Below, one piece after another: positions 25,142 to 32,181 of a stretch of DNA of 35,051 nucleotides (within the stretch, counting starts at the first letter, position 1; every line of letters begins with the position of its first letter). Location: positions 1 to 35,051 of the forward strand of contig QZLD01000188.1 of the NCBI GenBank assembly GCA_004796385.1. The letters run 5' to 3'. The notes below the pieces were generated by a model. The model did no database searches, was not told where the DNA came from, and was given only the letters and a program-made list of their open reading frames with translations. The DNA is from Gammaproteobacteria bacterium (GTDB lineage Bacteria; Pseudomonadota; Gammaproteobacteria; QZLD01). The translations under genes and the position numbers were made by a program.

Positions 25142-26577
25142 TGTTAGTTAAGAACTTATCAAGCTTTCTTGTTGTTGGCTTTTTGCCTTATGCCGTCAAC
25201 TTCTTTTTACTGCCACTATATGCCAAATATTTAGAGAGTGATGATTTCGGTATTATTGGAATGATCACTATGTACATTGCGCTTTTTGGAGCATGGGCTG
25301 CTTTTCAAATTCCCTCTTCGGTTGGAAGGTTGTATTTTGAATATGAAGGGGATGAAAAAAAATCATTGTTCACCACAATTTTTCTAGGGGTGATCGCTTC
25401 ATCGATCATTTTTGTCGCAATATATATCGCTAATGCTGAGTTGCTGTCTTCAATGATGTTTAATGCGGATGGCGATTTTAGCAAATACATAATTCTTGGT
25501 AGCATATCTATTTTTCTAACTGGAATAAACCAGCTATGTGAAAGATGGATGGTTGTTCAGCAGCGAGGACCTTTATTATTGTTAAGAAGTTTGTGGGCAC
25601 AAGTCATAAATGTATCGGCAGGAATAATCTTGGTTATATATTTCAAGATGGGGGTTGCAGGTTTTCTTCTTGCGATGATAGCTTCACAATTAGTTGTATC
25701 AATTGCCTCTGTTTGGGTGCTAAGGGAATTGTTAACGCGCAATGTGTCTTTTGCTTTGTTTAAAGAGTCTTTTTTATTTTCATACCCCCTGGTTTTTCAT
25801 GCCCTAGGTGGAATCGTGTTTATGTACTCAAGTGTCTTTATAGTTGAGAAATTTTTGCCCCTGAGTGTTTTGGGGGTGTTTGTTATTGCAGAAAAGTATT
25901 CGCAGGTAATTAAGGTTATTGTTAACCAAGTAAACAAAGTGGTTATGCCATTTTTTACGAAAGTGGCAAAGCAATCAGAGATTGGGGCTTTATCAAAGAT
26001 GCAAATAATTATCTCGGTTTGGATGCTGATTATTTTGATGACTGTATTTGCATATACCGCAATGTGTTATTTCTTTATCCCAAAGTTCATGGGGCAGGAA
26101 TACTCACAGGCTCCTGTATTGGTTGCAATTCTTGTTATTGGGTACATATTTAGAGGGTTTTATTGCTTTTCAAGCGCGACTTTGTTTTATCGTAAATTAA
26201 CTAATAAAATACCCAAAATTACAGTTGCGGCAGGGGTGTTTTCGATAATATCTAATGTGCTGATGATTCCTGTGTTTGGAGTTTATGGGGCAGCACTTTC
26301 AACCGTACTATCTTTCTTTATAACGTATCTGTTGGCGGATTATCTTGCACCAAAGGACTTTAAAATAGTGTATGACTGGATGGAGATGGGAAAAATTACA
26401 CTACTTCTATCTGGCGTTTATATTGTAATTTTTTGGGGAGCTACCTATTTGCCGCCAGTTGCTGCTATGATATCTGTTGCTATTACTAGCCTACTTATAT
26501 TTTATTGTATTTGGAGTTTTGGCATGTTTGATTTTAAGGAAAAGGTTGAAGTGTTGAGGAATGAATATGCCAAATGA
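25138..26577 (+). CDS. wzx: Wzx-like polysaccharide flippase (second copy)
   Basis: This 479-residue polytopic membrane protein has about 12-14 hydrophobic segments and belongs to the oligosaccharide flippase group. 'VVGFLPYAVNFFLLPLYAKY' is the usual first-helix pattern, and 'DFGIIGMITMYI' follows at the typical spacing. It is longer than the first copy (420) and shows little similarity to it by eye. ATG 25138 overlaps the previous stop (ATGA). Its 3' end overlaps the second NulO synthase gene. Lying between the two NulO modules, it is the likelier exporter for the NulO-containing unit. That is inference from position. Confidence 0.82.
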   Translation: MMLVKNLSSFLVVGFLPYAVNFFLLPLYAKYLESDDFGIIGMITMYIALFGAWAAFQIPSSVGRLYFEYEGDEKKSLFTTIFLGVIASSIIFVAIYIANAELLSSMMFNADGDFSKYIILGSISIFLTGINQLCERWMVVQQRGPLLLLRSLWAQVINVSAGIILVIYFKMGVAGFLLAMIASQLVVSIASVWVLRELLTRNVSFALFKESFLFSYPLVFHALGGIVFMYSSVFIVEKFLPLSVLGVFVIAEKYSQVIKVIVNQVNKVVMPFFTKVAKQSEIGALSKMQIIISVWMLIILMTVFAYTAMCYFFIPKFMGQEYSQAPVLVAILVIGYIFRGFYCFSSATLFYRKLTNKIPKITVAAGVFSIISNVLMIPVFGVYGAALSTVLSFFITYLLADYLAPKDFKIVYDWMEMGKITLLLSGVYIVIFWGATYLPPVAAMISVAITSLLIFYCIWSFGMFDFKEKVEVLRNEYAK

Positions 26578-27577
26578 TCATGTGTATATAATTGCGGAAG
26601 TTGGGCAGGCTCATGATGGTAGTTTGGGTATTTTGCATTCATATATTGATGCGATAGCTCAAACAGGGGTCGATGCAATAAAATTCCAAACCCATATTGC
26701 TGAGGCAGAAAGCAGTGAGTATGAACCTTTCAGGGTTAACTTTTCCTATGAAGATAAAACCAGATTTGATTACTGGAAAAGAGTGTCTTTTGATAGAGGG
26801 CAGTGGCTCGAAATAAAGCAGCACTGTAATCAGGTTGGACTGGACTTTATTAGCTCCCCATTTTCTATTGCGGCCGTTGAGTTGTTAGAGGGGATTGGGA
26901 TTGATAAATATAAAATTGGTTCTGGTGAAGTTAGTAATATGTTGATGTTGGAATTAATTGCTGAGACCAAAAAACCAGTTATATTATCAAGTGGCATGAG
27001 CTCTTATGCAGAACTTGATGCTGCAGTTGATCTTTTTAATCTTGATGATGGACTGCTGACGTTATTACAATGTACAACAAAGTATCCATCTGGCCCTGAA
27101 GATGTTGGCCTTAATGTGATTCAGGAGATGCGACAAAGATACGGCATCCCGGTTGGATTGTCGGATCATTCAGGGACAATCTACCCCAGTCTTGCGGCAG
27201 CAGCCCAAGGGGCCAATGCCCTTGAAGCGCATGTTGTTTTTGATAAAAGGATGTTTGGGCCAGATAGCGCATCGTCACTAACCGTTGATGAATTTAAAAT
27301 GTTGTCGGATGGAGTTAGATCAATTGAGAAGATGCATTCCTCTCCAGTTGATAAAAACGATAATCAGCAGTTTGCCGGGTTAAAGAAAATATTTGAAAAG
27401 TCGCTGGCTATAAACTGTGATTTAGATGCAGGTGAAGAAGTTAAACGTTATCATTTAGAGGCAAAAAAGCCTGCTGAAAAAGGGATACCTGCTTCAGAGT
27501 TTTCAAAGGTATTAGGTAAAAGGCTTATAGCATCTAAGAAGCAGTGGGATTTTATTAATTGGAGTGATTTTGAATAA
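26567..27577 (+). CDS. neuB: Second NulO synthase (divergent NeuB family)
   Basis: This is a 336-residue PEP-dependent nine-carbon acid synthase with a NeuB barrel and C-terminal SAF domain ('KKPAEKGIPASEF'). It differs clearly from LegI in the window. The catalytic segment reads 'IIAEVGQAHDGS' instead of 'NHNG', 'FQTHIAEAE' and 'YKIGSGE' recall the meningococcal NeuB type, and the product-site block is 'EAHVVFDKRMFGPDS' instead of 'EKH...GPDH'. The catalytic Glu and His are kept. GAGGA lies exactly six bases before ATG 26567, so I prefer it to the track's 26561. The gene overlaps the flippase 3' end. The product could be Neu5Ac or a different NulO. Confidence 0.82.
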   Translation: MPNDHVYIIAEVGQAHDGSLGILHSYIDAIAQTGVDAIKFQTHIAEAESSEYEPFRVNFSYEDKTRFDYWKRVSFDRGQWLEIKQHCNQVGLDFISSPFSIAAVELLEGIGIDKYKIGSGEVSNMLMLELIAETKKPVILSSGMSSYAELDAAVDLFNLDDGLLTLLQCTTKYPSGPEDVGLNVIQEMRQRYGIPVGLSDHSGTIYPSLAAAAQGANALEAHVVFDKRMFGPDSASSLTVDEFKMLSDGVRSIEKMHSSPVDKNDNQQFAGLKKIFEKSLAINCDLDAGEEVKRYHLEAKKPAEKGIPASEFSKVLGKRLIASKKQWDFINWSDFE

Positions 27578-28725
27578 TGATTAAGGTTTGTGTTGTTGTT
27601 GCTAGCCGTGCAAATTATGGGCGTATCAAATATGTTATGAAAGCGCTCGATGAGTCTGATGAAATAGAACTTCAGTTGGTTGTTGGTGCATCAACGCTTC
27701 TTGATAGATTCGGAAAAGCAATAAATGTAATCAAAGAAGATGGATTTGAGCCAAATAAGGCAATTTATTATACAGTTGAAGGGGAAACACTCCTTACTCA
27801 GGCAAAGTCTACGGGTTTGGGAGTTATTGAATTAGCGACAGCATTTGATGAGCTAAAGCCTGATTATGTTGTGTCTGTTGCTGATAGGTTTGAAACTATG
27901 TCTACAGCAATTGCTGCAACATATTTAAATATCCCACTAATTCATTTGCAGGGTGGTGAGGTTAGTGGAAATATTGATGATAGGGTTCGTCATGCAATAA
28001 CTAAATTGGCAGACTTTCACTTTGTTGCAACTGAGCAAAGTAAGGAGCGTGTGATTAAGATGGGGGAGAATGAGAACTCTGTCTTTAACTTTGGTTGTCC
28101 TGCGATGGATGTGATAGCAAATGCAGATCTAAGTATTGATAACGATATTATGAGTAGATATGGTGGGGTAGGCGTTAGCATAGACTGGACAAAGCCGTAT
28201 ATATTAATGATTGAGCATCCCGTTACAACGAGTTACGGTGATGGGTTTATGCAAGTAAATGAGTTGCTGCAGGCTCTGCTTGAATTTAAAGATTACCAAA
28301 AGGTTGTGCTGTGGCCTAACGCAGATGCTGGCGGTGAGGATGTTTCTAAGGGGATAAGGGTTTTCCGGGAAAATAATATGTCGGAAAATTTCCATTTTTA
28401 TAAAAATTTCTCCCCTGAAGACTACATACGAGTATTGGCAAATGCATCGTGTGCTGTTGGAAACTCTTCATCATTTTTGCGGGAAGGGTCATTTTTAGGT
28501 ATGCCTGCTGTTGTTGTTGGTGATAGACAGAACAATAGGGAGCATGGTGAAAATGTCGCTTTTGCAAATTATGAAAGGACAGATATTATTTCCAAGCTTC
28601 AAGGCCAGCTAGGGCATGGAAAGCATGAACCAAGTGATCTATTTGGTAAGGGTAATGCCGGACAATTAATAGCTGAGATTATCCCTTCATTAAAGCCAAC
28701 TGTTTTGAAACCCATTACCTATTGA
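27577..28725 (+). CDS. neuC: Second hydrolysing NDP-sugar 2-epimerase (divergent NeuC family)
   Basis: This 382-residue GT-B-fold hydrolysing 2-epimerase would release a ManNAc-type sugar from its nucleotide for the adjacent synthase. Family motifs are present in altered form: 'ASRANYGRIK' where LegG has 'GARAEYGLL', 'ADRFET' for GDRFE, 'HLQGGE', 'EHPVTTSYGD' and 'GNSSSFLREGS' where LegG has 'GNSSSGIIE'. These shared differences suggest a distinct subgroup that may take a modified substrate. The start ATG overlaps the synthase stop (TAATG). No dehydratase or aminotransferase accompanies it, so the simplest substrate is UDP-GlcNAc. Confidence 0.82.
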   Translation: MIKVCVVVASRANYGRIKYVMKALDESDEIELQLVVGASTLLDRFGKAINVIKEDGFEPNKAIYYTVEGETLLTQAKSTGLGVIELATAFDELKPDYVVSVADRFETMSTAIAATYLNIPLIHLQGGEVSGNIDDRVRHAITKLADFHFVATEQSKERVIKMGENENSVFNFGCPAMDVIANADLSIDNDIMSRYGGVGVSIDWTKPYILMIEHPVTTSYGDGFMQVNELLQALLEFKDYQKVVLWPNADAGGEDVSKGIRVFRENNMSENFHFYKNFSPEDYIRVLANASCAVGNSSSFLREGSFLGMPAVVVGDRQNNREHGENVAFANYERTDIISKLQGQLGHGKHEPSDLFGKGNAGQLIAEIIPSLKPTVLKPITY

Positions 28726-28739
28726 TCGAGGGCTTTTAC

Positions 28740-29441
28740 TTGAAAGCTAAAGCGCAAACTAAAGTTGCGGCCATTGTTCCTGCTAGGTCTGGATCAAAAG
28801 GATTTCCAGGCAAGAATATAGCCGAAATAAATGGCAAAACTCTGATTGAGTATGCCATTGAGAGCGGGGTGAGTTCGACAGCAGTTGATAAGGTATTTAT
28901 CTCAACGGACTCAAAACAGTATGAAGATATTGCCCAAAGAGCTGGTGCAGCTAGCTTAGGTTTAAGGCCAGAAGATCTTGCAAGTGATAGTGCTAAAACA
29001 GTAGATGTTATTCTTGAGATGCTAACGCATGATCAGATGTCTGATTTCACTCATGTAGTTCTTTTGCAGCCGACATCCCCAATTCGTCCCAAAGGTTTAA
29101 TTGATGAGGCAGTTTCACTTAGCCTGTCCTTTTCTGAATCAGTTGTTACGGTTGCAAAAGTCGAAGATCCTCACCCATATAAAATGAAGAGGATTGTTGA
29201 TGGTGTTCTGGAGCCATTTTTGCCTGATGGCATATCAGAGATTCCACGGCAGAAGCTCCCTATAGCTTATGAATTAACAGGAGCTATTTATGTTACACCT
29301 GTTTTATCTTTAGCTGAAAAGAGGTCTTTTTTTTCTGAGAATACTATTCCTTTGGTTTGCGAGGATTTTGTTAATATTGATTCAGAGAAAGACTTTCTGT
29401 TTTTGGAGTTTCTGGTTAAAAACGGGAAGGTTGAAGTTTAG
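28740..29441 (+). CDS. neuA: Second CMP-NulO synthetase (NeuA family)
   Basis: This is a 233-residue single-domain cytidylyltransferase with the CTP signature 'VPARSGSKGFPGKNIAEI', then 'VFISTDSKQYEDIA', 'LLQPTSPIRP' and the metal-site end 'VNIDSEKDFLFLE'. I choose TTG 28740 because GAGGG lies seven bases upstream. The track's TTG 28722 overlaps the previous stop and has no such site. It completes the second NulO trio. Sequence differences from legF through the whole length argue for a separate substrate and against recent duplication. A run of eight T at 29327-29334 is in frame. Confidence 0.83.
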   Translation: MKAKAQTKVAAIVPARSGSKGFPGKNIAEINGKTLIEYAIESGVSSTAVDKVFISTDSKQYEDIAQRAGAASLGLRPEDLASDSAKTVDVILEMLTHDQMSDFTHVVLLQPTSPIRPKGLIDEAVSLSLSFSESVVTVAKVEDPHPYKMKRIVDGVLEPFLPDGISEIPRQKLPIAYELTGAIYVTPVLSLAEKRSFFSENTIPLVCEDFVNIDSEKDFLFLEFLVKNGKVEV

Positions 29442-30653
29442 ATGAAAGTTGATTTTTTATTCTTGGTTGAGCATGAAGATCGAGAGCTATCGGTAGTAAA
29501 AGAAATATGCAAACTTTTGCGAAACAAAGGGTTTAGTTCAGTTGTCCTATCTGCAGAGTTTCATTGTCACCTATTCAGGTGTTATAAACCGCAGTGCGTT
29601 GTATTCCCGTATGCGACTGACTCAGATAATTGGCTCGTTAAATTTTTTTCCGCAAAAAAAGACTCCCCAGCATTTGTAACATTAAATTGGGAACAGCTTC
29701 TTAGCAATGCTAATAAGGCATTTAAAAGGCCAAGGGGTGAATTGATTCAAAAGCATTTTTATCACTTGGCATGGAGTGATGATTTTAAAAGTTTCTTGGT
29801 TGAGTCTGGTGTTGCAAAAGAAAATGTTGAAGTGCTTGGTAATCCTGCTGTTGAGCTACTCTATAGAGCTTGTCAGAACAATGAATATTGGAATGGCAAA
29901 TTAAGAGATAGCTATTATATTGCTAAAGATAAAAAGATAGTCTTTTTACCTATGAACTATGGGTGGGCTTTTTTTAGTGATGGTAAAATAAAAGCTAAAA
30001 TAGAAATGGGGTATGATAAAAATGTTGCCTGGGAGTATCGAGATTATTCTCAAAAGTGTCTTAAGGCCTTTGTTGGTTTTATACATGAAGTTTCAAAGAA
30101 TACCTCTTTGCACTTGGTGATAAGGCCCCACCCATCTATATCGATTGAGCAGTATTTTGAAATATTTGATAATCAAGGGCATGATATCAGGAAGGTAAAT
30201 AATATTACTCTAACCAAAGAATATACAATAAAAGAGTGGATAGCAGCTTCTGATGTAGTCGGTAGTTCCTGGAGCACTTCAGTTTGGGATGCAGTCTGCA
30301 TTGGCAAAAATGGTTTTCTTTATACCCCGTATGACCGTCCAAAGTGGTTGGAAACGAGTTGGAATAATAAAGTTCCAAATATCGATAAAGCAGAAGACGT
30401 TGAGCAAGTTATGAGCGCTTCCTTGGAGCCAGAAGTTGCTCCTGATACCATAATTGGGTTTATATCTGAATGGCTGGTAGACATATCTTTAAAAGGTGTA
30501 CATGCGGAATTAAAGTCTAAGAATGAAGCAAGGCTGATCGGATATTTGGTGAGGAGCAGGTTAAGGGATATATCGATGAAGTATCTTGGTGGGTATAAGA
30601 TACAAAAGGGGCTTCAAAGAGATTACTTTGAGCCAATTGAATATTTAAGTTAG
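29442..30653 (+). CDS. Unassigned GT-B-like surface-carbohydrate protein; candidate second NulO transferase
   Basis: This is a 403-residue soluble protein resembling the loosely defined 'surface carbohydrate biosynthesis protein' group. Landmarks are 'LVIRPHPSI' (225-233) and 'ASDVVGSSWSTSVWDAV' (269-285), again the HP...SSx order of GT-B enzymes with CMP/CDP donors. A Trp-rich mid region ('NYGWAFF', 'NVAWEYRDY') follows a 'VLGNPAVELL' hinge. The GGGAAGG upstream and direct abutment to neuA set the start. Its place straight after the second NulO trio mirrors the 23786 gene after the first, so transfer of the second CMP-NulO is the working guess. Donor and fold class are unproven. Confidence 0.62.
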   Translation: MKVDFLFLVEHEDRELSVVKEICKLLRNKGFSSVVLSAEFHCHLFRCYKPQCVVFPYATDSDNWLVKFFSAKKDSPAFVTLNWEQLLSNANKAFKRPRGELIQKHFYHLAWSDDFKSFLVESGVAKENVEVLGNPAVELLYRACQNNEYWNGKLRDSYYIAKDKKIVFLPMNYGWAFFSDGKIKAKIEMGYDKNVAWEYRDYSQKCLKAFVGFIHEVSKNTSLHLVIRPHPSISIEQYFEIFDNQGHDIRKVNNITLTKEYTIKEWIAASDVVGSSWSTSVWDAVCIGKNGFLYTPYDRPKWLETSWNNKVPNIDKAEDVEQVMSASLEPEVAPDTIIGFISEWLVDISLKGVHAELKSKNEARLIGYLVRSRLRDISMKYLGGYKIQKGLQRDYFEPIEYLS

Positions 30654-30697
30654 TGATAGATTGTTGGGTAGTCTAAATATTGAGAGTTGATAGCAGA

Positions 30698-31537
30698 ATG
30701 AATTTCACAGTATTGATGAGTGTATATTATCAAGAAGAGCCAAGGTTTCTTGATGAATCTTTGCAAAGTATATTTGATCAAACCCTTCCTCCTACCGAAG
30801 TAATTTTAATTGAAGATGGTCCTCTGACAAATGAGTTGGACAAAGTTGTCGATTCATGGTGTGAGAAAGAAAAATCTCTAAAGGTTGTTAAGCTTGATCA
30901 AAATAAAGGTCTGGGTGAAGCTCTTAGAATAGGAATGGGATATTGCTCCCATGCCATAATAGCTAGAATGGATAGTGACGATATTTCATGCAAGGATAGG
31001 TTTGAAAAGCAGATAAAGTTTTTACAAGATAATCCTGAGATCGATGTTGTTGGTAGTGATATTGCAGAGTTTAATAATGATCCGGCTGAAACTATTGCTG
31101 TTAGAAGAATGCCTTGTGAACACGGTCAAATTTCTGCAACAGCAAAAGTTCGCTGCCCTATGAATCATGTGTCAGTTATGTTTAGAAAGGAACAGGCTAT
31201 TTCTGCAGGAAGTTATGTGCTTATAACCGCAGGAGAAGATTATTATCTATGGGTAAGGATGATTCAGGCGGGGGCAAAATTTGCGAATATTCCTGAGTCA
31301 TTAGTGCATGTCAGAGTTGGTAGTGGGATGCTAGGCCGAAGAGTTGGTTTCAAATATTTGAAGGGAGAAATTAAGCTGCACACTATATTTTTTAAGACAG
31401 GTTTTTTGACGTTATTTGAGTATTTAAGAAATATTATGATTCGCGCAGTTATGAGATTTTTACCAGGCAAGTTGATGTCAAATTTTTATTCTTTTTTGCG
31501 TAATGATCGTATTCAGGGATTCTTGGCTGATAGATGA
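30698..31537 (+). CDS. GT2-family glycosyltransferase
   Basis: This is a 279-residue GT-A enzyme of the AmsE/WcaA-like group. ATG 30698 gives 'MNFTVLMSVYYQEEPRFL', the standard start for this group; the track's TTG 30680 adds six residues. Nucleotide-binding 'EVILIEDGPLT' (34-44) precedes 'NKGLGEALRIG' (69-79) and the metal motif 'RMDSDDIS' (90-97). 'GEDYYLWVRM' supplies the late acidic site. C-terminal basic and hydrophobic stretches may associate with the membrane. It is separated by 44 bases from the upstream gene and precedes the initiating transferase, so it may add the second sugar. Confidence 0.85.
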   Translation: MNFTVLMSVYYQEEPRFLDESLQSIFDQTLPPTEVILIEDGPLTNELDKVVDSWCEKEKSLKVVKLDQNKGLGEALRIGMGYCSHAIIARMDSDDISCKDRFEKQIKFLQDNPEIDVVGSDIAEFNNDPAETIAVRRMPCEHGQISATAKVRCPMNHVSVMFRKEQAISAGSYVLITAGEDYYLWVRMIQAGAKFANIPESLVHVRVGSGMLGRRVGFKYLKGEIKLHTIFFKTGFLTLFEYLRNIMIRAVMRFLPGKLMSNFYSFLRNDRIQGFLADR

Positions 31538-31567
31538 AATAAAATGCGTTGGCGAGTTTAAAGTGTA

Positions 31568-32128
31568 ATGAAAAGAATATTTGATTTAATCTTAGGCATA
31601 ATTATTGCAGGTATACTGTTTCTGCCTATGGTGCTTATTGCTTTTGCTGTCAAAGTTACATCAAAAGGCCCAGTTTTATATTGGTCTGACAGAGTAGGCT
31701 TGGATAATGTGATTTTCAAGATGCCAAAGTTTCGAAGCATGGTTATTGGAACCCCCGCAGTGGCAACGCACCTATTGGATCGTCCAGAGAGTGCGCTAAC
31801 CCCAATTGGGGGGTTCATTAGGAAGACCAGTCTTGATGAGCTTCCTCAGCTCTGGTGTGTTATTCGAGGTCAGATGAGTTTTGTGGGGCCACGGCCAGCG
31901 CTGTATAATCAAGAAGATTTAATATCTTTAAGGACCAAGAAAGGTGTGCATAGGTTTCTTCCAGGAATAACTGGTTGGGCCCAAGTGAATGGAAGAGATG
32001 AGCTGCCAATAGAAATAAAGGTTGATTATGATGCAGAATATGCCCTGAATTATGGCTTTTTGTTAGATATGAAAATATTATGGACCACTTTCATAAAGGT
32101 TCTTAAGCATGATGGTGTTTCTCATTAG
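31568..32128 (+). CDS. PglC-type initiating sugar-phosphate transferase
   Basis: This 186-residue monotopic phosphoglycosyltransferase (bacterial sugar transferase family) transfers a sugar-1-phosphate to undecaprenyl phosphate. One re-entrant or membrane helix lies at about 6-29, followed by 'KFRSM' (54-58), the catalytic Asp-Glu in 'TSLDELPQLW' (87-96), 'GPRPAL' and the usual 'PGITGWAQVNGRDEL'. It is the small form without the WcaJ N-terminal membrane domain. The adjacent WbpM-type dehydratase suggests a UDP-diNAcBac, UDP-QuiNAc or UDP-FucNAc type donor. Together with wecA it gives the locus two chain initiators. Confidence 0.9.
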   Translation: MKRIFDLILGIIIAGILFLPMVLIAFAVKVTSKGPVLYWSDRVGLDNVIFKMPKFRSMVIGTPAVATHLLDRPESALTPIGGFIRKTSLDELPQLWCVIRGQMSFVGPRPALYNQEDLISLRTKKGVHRFLPGITGWAQVNGRDELPIEIKVDYDAEYALNYGFLLDMKILWTTFIKVLKHDGVSH

Positions 32129-32181
32129 ATTTGGTGTGTGAGGTTTAATTTGTGCTTAACAGTATTAAGGGGTAAAACAAA

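Noticed and set aside
29327-29334. T8 tract in the second CMP-NulO synthetase as a phase-variation site
   Set aside because: Runs of seven or eight T or A are common in this AT-rich sequence, so this one is not exceptional, unlike the G10 tract.
32129-32181. Possible promoter or terminator between the PglC-like gene and wbpM
   Set aside because: The 53-base gap shows only the AAGGGG ribosome site and no hairpin or paired promoter boxes.
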